Positions 5,423 to 7,572 of a DNA stretch of 7,572 bases are shown one piece after another. Positions within the stretch are counted from its first letter, which is position 1, and each line of letters starts with the position of its first letter. Made by a program: the position numbers and the translations under genes. The notes under the pieces were generated by a model. The model was not told the DNA's origin. It saw only the letters and a list, made by a program, of their open reading frames with translations, and searched no databases. Location: contig JAUPVY010000026.1 in the NCBI GenBank assembly GCA_030916785.1, positions 1-7,572 of the forward strand, given 5' to 3'. This DNA is from Patescibacteria group bacterium (GTDB lineage Bacteria; Patescibacteriota; Minisyncoccia; Phycocordibacterales; DATDWN01).

Positions 5423-6322
5423 CTATTTCTGGTGGATATTACAAAAATGGCTACTTCTACCACCAATAATTTTTCTTGTGATTATTCCTTCACAACCCTT
5501 TTTTAAACAGTTTTCCTTTGCTCTTCTGTATGCTTTATGGGAATTTTGAAAGTTTCCCTTTTGGCCATATATGTTTCTGTAGTCAGACATGGAGTCACCA
5601 CCCATTTTTATAGAGGATACCAAAATTTCTTTTGTTGCTTTCCACATATTTTTGAGCTCTTTGTTGTTGAGGCTAGAGCTAATTCGTTCTGGGTGAACAT
5701 TTGCAGCCCACAAAATCTCATCCGAATATATATTACCGATTCCTGCAATAATAGACTGATCCATTAAAACAGTTTTTATTTTTCCAGCGGGTTTTTTTAG
5801 TATTTGGTTTTTAAATAAGTCGAGGCTGAGGTCGGGGATAGGTTCTGGTCCCAGCCCAGTTAGGTCAATAACATCATGTCTTTTGTCAGTTTCAAAAATG
5901 ATAACTTTGGCAAATTTACGCATATCGGAAAATGCTAAGTGTTTTCCGTTTGAAAGTGTGAATATAAGATGTACGAATTTATTAAATGGATCTGATAGAA
6001 ATTCCTCTTTGCTTGTCCAGCTATTATTTTCCCAGACATATTTTCCATACAATAAGTGCCCGGTCATTTTCATATGAATAAGTATGGTTTTATTTCCCGA
6101 TAGGTGAATTAAAACATTTTTGCCTCTGCGTTCGGCGTTTTTAAATTTTTCTCCCACTATTTCATTTTTGAATTTCTCAAAATATTTTTTGTTTTTTATG
6201 GTGTCTTTGCGTTTGTTTTTTGTTCGCAAAAAATAATCTGACCACACGTCTTTAATAGTTAGTTTAGACAAAACCTCATTCAGGCCATTGACTGTTGTTG
6301 TTACTTCTGGAAGTTCAGGCAT
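5423..6322 (-). CDS. mutM: Formamidopyrimidine-DNA glycosylase (Fpg/MutM)
   Basis: A 299-aa base-excision repair enzyme that removes 8-oxoguanine and formamidopyrimidines and cleaves the abasic site. The N-terminus MPELPEV supplies the catalytic proline (P2) and E3. K68 in RRGKN matches the conserved lysine of the N-lobe, M86 in KMTG the lesion-site wedge, and R135 in DMRKF the opposite-base contact. The helix-two-turn-helix spans about 183-207 with DQSIIAGIGNIYSDE. The C-terminal zinc finger is a variant: C272-x4-C277, then C294-x2-H297 instead of C-x2-C; the DNA-contacting arginine is kept at R289 in GGRSSHF. The ATG lies 16 nt after the ruvA stop with no Shine-Dalgarno, so translation probably depends on co-transcription with ruvA. 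The length is slightly above the usual 270-290 because of a Lys-rich insert at 34-60. Confidence 0.95.
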   Translation of the reverse strand: MPELPEVTTTVNGLNEVLSKLTIKDVWSDYFLRTKNKRKDTIKNKKYFEKFKNEIVGEKFKNAERRGKNVLIHLSGNKTILIHMKMTGHLLYGKYVWENNSWTSKEEFLSDPFNKFVHLIFTLSNGKHLAFSDMRKFAKVIIFETDKRHDVIDLTGLGPEPIPDLSLDLFKNQILKKPAGKIKTVLMDQSIIAGIGNIYSDEILWAANVHPERISSSLNNKELKNMWKATKEILVSSIKMGGDSMSDYRNIYGQKGNFQNSHKAYRRAKENCLKKGCEGIITRKIIGGRSSHFCNIHQK

Positions 6323-6338
6323 ATTAGTTGATTTGTTT

Positions 6339-6899
6339 TTATGAAAGAAGCTTCAGTGCTTTTTTAACCTTTTCTCCAGTGTCTGCAGTATCCGAAACTT
6401 TTTTCAAAGCTTCGCGCACTTCTCTTTCTCCGAAACCAAGAGACTTTAAAGCTTCCAATGCATCTACATCACTAGAGTTGGAATAAGTCATATCCCCAGT
6501 GAGACCTTGTATTTTATCTTTCAATTCGATAACTATTTTTTCGGCATTCTTTTTTCCTACCCCCGAGACTTTTATTAGGTGACTGATGTCTCCGGTGGAA
6601 ATAGCGTGTCTCAGGTTGGAGATGGTGGCAATGGTTAAAATACCCATTGCTGATTTTGGACCTATGCCTGACACAGATATCAGAAGTTCAAAAAATTCTA
6701 ATTCTTCCTTGGTTCCAAAACCAAAAAGGTCTAGAGCATTTTCTCTTACGGCTAGATAGGTCCAAAACTCAGTTTCTTTTGACTTTAGACCTTCAAGTAT
6801 TGCTGTATTTGTGTATATTTTATACCCAACACCAGATACGTTTAGTATCACAGATTTAAGGTCTTGAGCCACAATATTTCCTTTCAGGTATCCAATCAT
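6339..6899 (-). CDS. ruvA: Holliday junction DNA helicase subunit RuvA
   Basis: A 186-aa protein that binds four-way DNA junctions as a tetramer and loads the RuvB motor for branch migration. It has an N-terminal OB fold (MIGYLKG onward, about 1-62), two helix-hairpin-helix motifs (ISVSGIGPKSA at about 75-85 and IKVSGVGKKNA at about 109-119), and a C-terminal UBA-like RuvB-binding domain from about 145 (DALEALKSLGFGEREV). I chose ATG at 6899 over the in-frame ATG at 6905 because RuvA proteins begin MIG and because a TATTAT box six nt upstream would place the transcript start at 6899. It is the first gene of a probable ruvA-mutM operon and divergent from rpsT. ruvB and ruvC are not in the window. 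Confidence 0.96.
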   Translation of the reverse strand: MIGYLKGNIVAQDLKSVILNVSGVGYKIYTNTAILEGLKSKETEFWTYLAVRENALDLFGFGTKEELEFFELLISVSGIGPKSAMGILTIATISNLRHAISTGDISHLIKVSGVGKKNAEKIVIELKDKIQGLTGDMTYSNSSDVDALEALKSLGFGEREVREALKKVSDTADTGEKVKKALKLLS

Positions 6900-6905
6900 A
6901 GTCAT

Positions 6906-6911
6906 ATAATA
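6906..6911 (-). promoter_or_regulatory. -10 box of ruvA, leaderless
   Basis: TATTAT on the complement lies exactly 6 nt before ATG 6899, matching the spacing at the DoxX-like gene. No clear -35 is seen at 16-18 nt. It supports the MIG start and a transcript with no leader. Confidence 0.45.
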
Positions 6912-6987
6912 CTCTATTTGTTCCTACAGTAGAAGCAAGGTGTTTTTTGTGTGGAGAGTCTGATCCAGGTCAAATTTCTGAAGGCAG

Positions 6988-7016
6988 TTGATTTATTATG
7001 GGTTTTATCATATGAT
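6988..7016 (+). promoter_or_regulatory. Sigma-70-type promoter of rpsT, leaderless
   Basis: TTGATT (6988-6993), an exact 17-nt spacer and TATGAT (7011-7016). ATG 7024 follows 7 nt later, so the mRNA should begin at the start codon. The upstream in-frame ATGs at 6988-7015 lie within the promoter and cannot be used by this transcript. The region 6917-6987 between the divergent promoters holds nothing else I can identify. Confidence 0.65.
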
Positions 7017-7023
7017 ACGGGGC

Positions 7024-7284
7024 ATGCCTATAACACAATCAGCAAAAAAAGCCCTAAGAGGTTCACAAAAAAAGAGGGGTTTTAACCTTGCTAAAAAAGA
7101 GCTTTTAAACAAAGCTGTAAAAAAAGTTAAAAAACTAGTTTCTGAGAAGAAAAATAAAGAGGCTCTAGCACTTATGCCAGAGGTTCAAAAGATAATAGAT
7201 AAGTCTGTGAAAACAGGATTACTAAAGAAAAACACAGCCGCTAGAAAGAAATCAAGAATAGTGTCAATGATAAAGAAAGCCTAA
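7024..7284 (+). CDS. rpsT: 30S ribosomal protein S20
   Basis: An 86-aa, very basic, all-helical protein starting MPITQSAKKALRGSQKKRGFN, the typical S20 N-terminus. The C-terminal hairpin follows, with LLKKNTAARKKSRI matching the conserved K-N-x-A-x-R-K-S-R segment. S20 is a primary binder of 16S rRNA in the body of the small subunit. The length fits the usual 85-90. The longer frame from 6988 is rejected because it runs through the promoter and lacks family similarity. There is no Shine-Dalgarno; the ATG is predicted to be at the 5' end of the mRNA. The gene stands alone, with a terminator directly abutting the TAA stop. Confidence 0.96.
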   Translation: MPITQSAKKALRGSQKKRGFNLAKKELLNKAVKKVKKLVSEKKNKEALALMPEVQKIIDKSVKTGLLKKNTAARKKSRIVSMIKKA

Positions 7285-7316
7285 ATCAAAAAACACCAGA
7301 GATGGTGTTTTTTGAT
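7285..7316. terminator. Bidirectional terminator after rpsT
   Basis: A perfect 13-bp stem (7285-7297 with 7304-7316) with a 6-nt loop: ATCAAAAAACACC facing GGTGTTTTTTGAT. It starts at the base after the rpsT stop codon. The A6 and T6 runs let it work on both strands, so it would also end a minus-strand transcript from tRNA-Arg through the structured repeat. Confidence 0.88.
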
Positions 7317-7330
7317 ATGAGGGTTCCGGC

Positions 7331-7439
7331 CAGGAATATCGAAACTTACAGTTTCTGTACACCTTTTCTGTTTTGTTCGTTAACTCACAAAAGCTATCAA
7401 AGGTTTTCGATTCCTGACGAAAGCTGTAACACAGCTTTC
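7331..7439 (-). repeat. Structured tRNA-adjacent repeat, copy 2 (candidate ncRNA)
   Basis: Homologous to 3289-3387. Helices: P0 7331-7337/7410-7416, extendable through 7340-7344/7405-7409 with a 2-nt bulge; P4 7341-7346/7350-7355 (GAAACT/AGTTTC) with a TAC loop; P2 7361-7366/7399-7404 (ACCTTT/AAAGGT); P3 7371-7376/7387-7392 (TTTTGT/ACAAAA) with a longer 10-nt loop; P1 7419-7427/7431-7439 (GAAAGCTGT/ACAGCTTTC). P1, P2 and P4 differ in sequence from copy 1 but keep pairing. The P0 extension and P4 compete for 7341-7344. 7406-7416 is an exact inverted complement of the tRNA-Arg T arm. It lies between the rpsT terminator and tRNA-Arg, with no credible protein in it. Confidence 0.75.
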
Positions 7440-7440
7440 T

Positions 7441-7485
7441 GCGGGAGCATAGAATCCACCTTGCGGTGGTATTTTGTGCTCCCGC
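7441..7485 (-). other. Hairpin pairing the tRNA-Arg acceptor strand with its trailer
   Basis: GCGGGAGCA (7441-7449) and TGCTCCCGC (7477-7485) form a perfect 9-bp stem. The second arm is the 3' acceptor strand plus discriminator of tRNA-Arg, so this hairpin and the mature tRNA fold exclude each other. Inside it, CCACC/GGTGG (7456-7460/7465-7469) closes a 4-nt loop that reads GCAA, a GNRA tetraloop, on the minus strand. There is no U-run, so a simple terminator is unlikely. Confidence 0.6.
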
Positions 7486-7548
7486 CAGGAATCGAACCTG
7501 GATCGCCAGCTTCGCAGGCCGACATTCTATCCATTAAACTACGAGAGC
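7477..7548 (-). tRNA. tRNA-Arg(GCG)
   Basis: A complete 72-nt cloverleaf on the minus strand. Acceptor GCTCTCG/CGGGAGC with one G·U, D arm GTTT-AATGGATA-GAAT, anticodon stem TCGGC/GCTGG with loop CTGCGAA (anticodon GCG), 4-nt variable loop CGAT, T arm CCAGG-TTCGATT-CCTGG, discriminator A. CCA is not encoded. GCG reads the arginine codons CGC and CGU; C35 and the D-loop A after GG fit arginine identity. The promoter lies beyond the right edge. Confidence 0.9.
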
Positions 7549-7572
7549 AATAGTCATGAGATTAGCACAAAA

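Noticed and set aside
6988..7023. N-terminal extension of S20 starting MIYYGF
   Set aside because: The codons overlap the -35, spacer and -10 of a good promoter, and S20 proteins start at MP-x-x-x-SAKK.
3289..7439. The two repeats as a CRISPR array or as integron attC sites
   Set aside because: The copies are about 4 kb apart with no regular spacers, no cas genes, no integrase and no attC core-site arrangement.
7302..7553. 83-aa plus-strand reading frame containing PGIEPGSPASQADI
   Set aside because: This is the well-known artefact of translating antisense to a tRNA; it runs through the rpsT terminator, the repeat and tRNA-Arg.

Overview
The window looks like a low-GC, streamlined bacterial genome, most likely a member of the Candidate Phyla Radiation (Patescibacteria, Parcubacteria-like). 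The reasons are the repeated-LamG surface protein, the DoxX-like protein ending in AFDRPL, the short stand-alone SPOUT methyltransferase, tRNAs without encoded CCA, and promoters placed so close to ATG codons that several mRNAs should be leaderless. The lineage is inferred from these traits, not shown by a marker gene such as 16S rRNA.

Layout. 1-1972 (+) is the 3' end of a gene for a secreted protein of tandem LamG domains, closed by a bidirectional hairpin terminator. 2019-2577 (-) is a more GC-rich island with two small membrane-protein genes (48 and 83 aa). Both have strong GGAGG ribosome-binding sites set inside inverted repeats, and they probably share one promoter. 2579-3073 (-) encodes a membrane-anchored PsbP-like hypothetical protein. 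3074-3597 has no protein gene and holds tRNA-Lys(UUU), its terminator and the first copy of a structured repeat. 3598-4501 holds a divergent pair, a DoxX-like membrane protein (-) and a SpoU/TrmH RNA methyltransferase (+). 4498-6899 (-) runs ruvA, mutM (fpg), then a membrane protein with a coiled coil and a lamin-tail-like domain, tightly spaced. rpsT (S20) runs + from 7024 with its own terminator. 7317-7548 holds the second repeat copy and tRNA-Arg with anticodon GCG.

The main unusual signal is the repeat pair at 3289-3396 and 7331-7449. The two copies share two nearly identical sequence blocks. They also share four helices, and in three of these the paired bases differ between copies while pairing is kept. 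Each copy sits just 3' of a tRNA gene on the opposite strand and carries an inverted complement of that tRNA's T arm and, fully or partly, its acceptor strand. The two complementary parts are separated by a hairpin module of exactly 24 nt in both copies. This looks like an undescribed tRNA-associated structured element or RNA family.

A second contrast is translational. The native genes (rpsT, ruvA, the DoxX-like gene, the SPOUT gene) have a -10 box 6-9 nt upstream of the ATG and no Shine-Dalgarno, whereas the island genes have strong Shine-Dalgarno sequences, which fits foreign origin.
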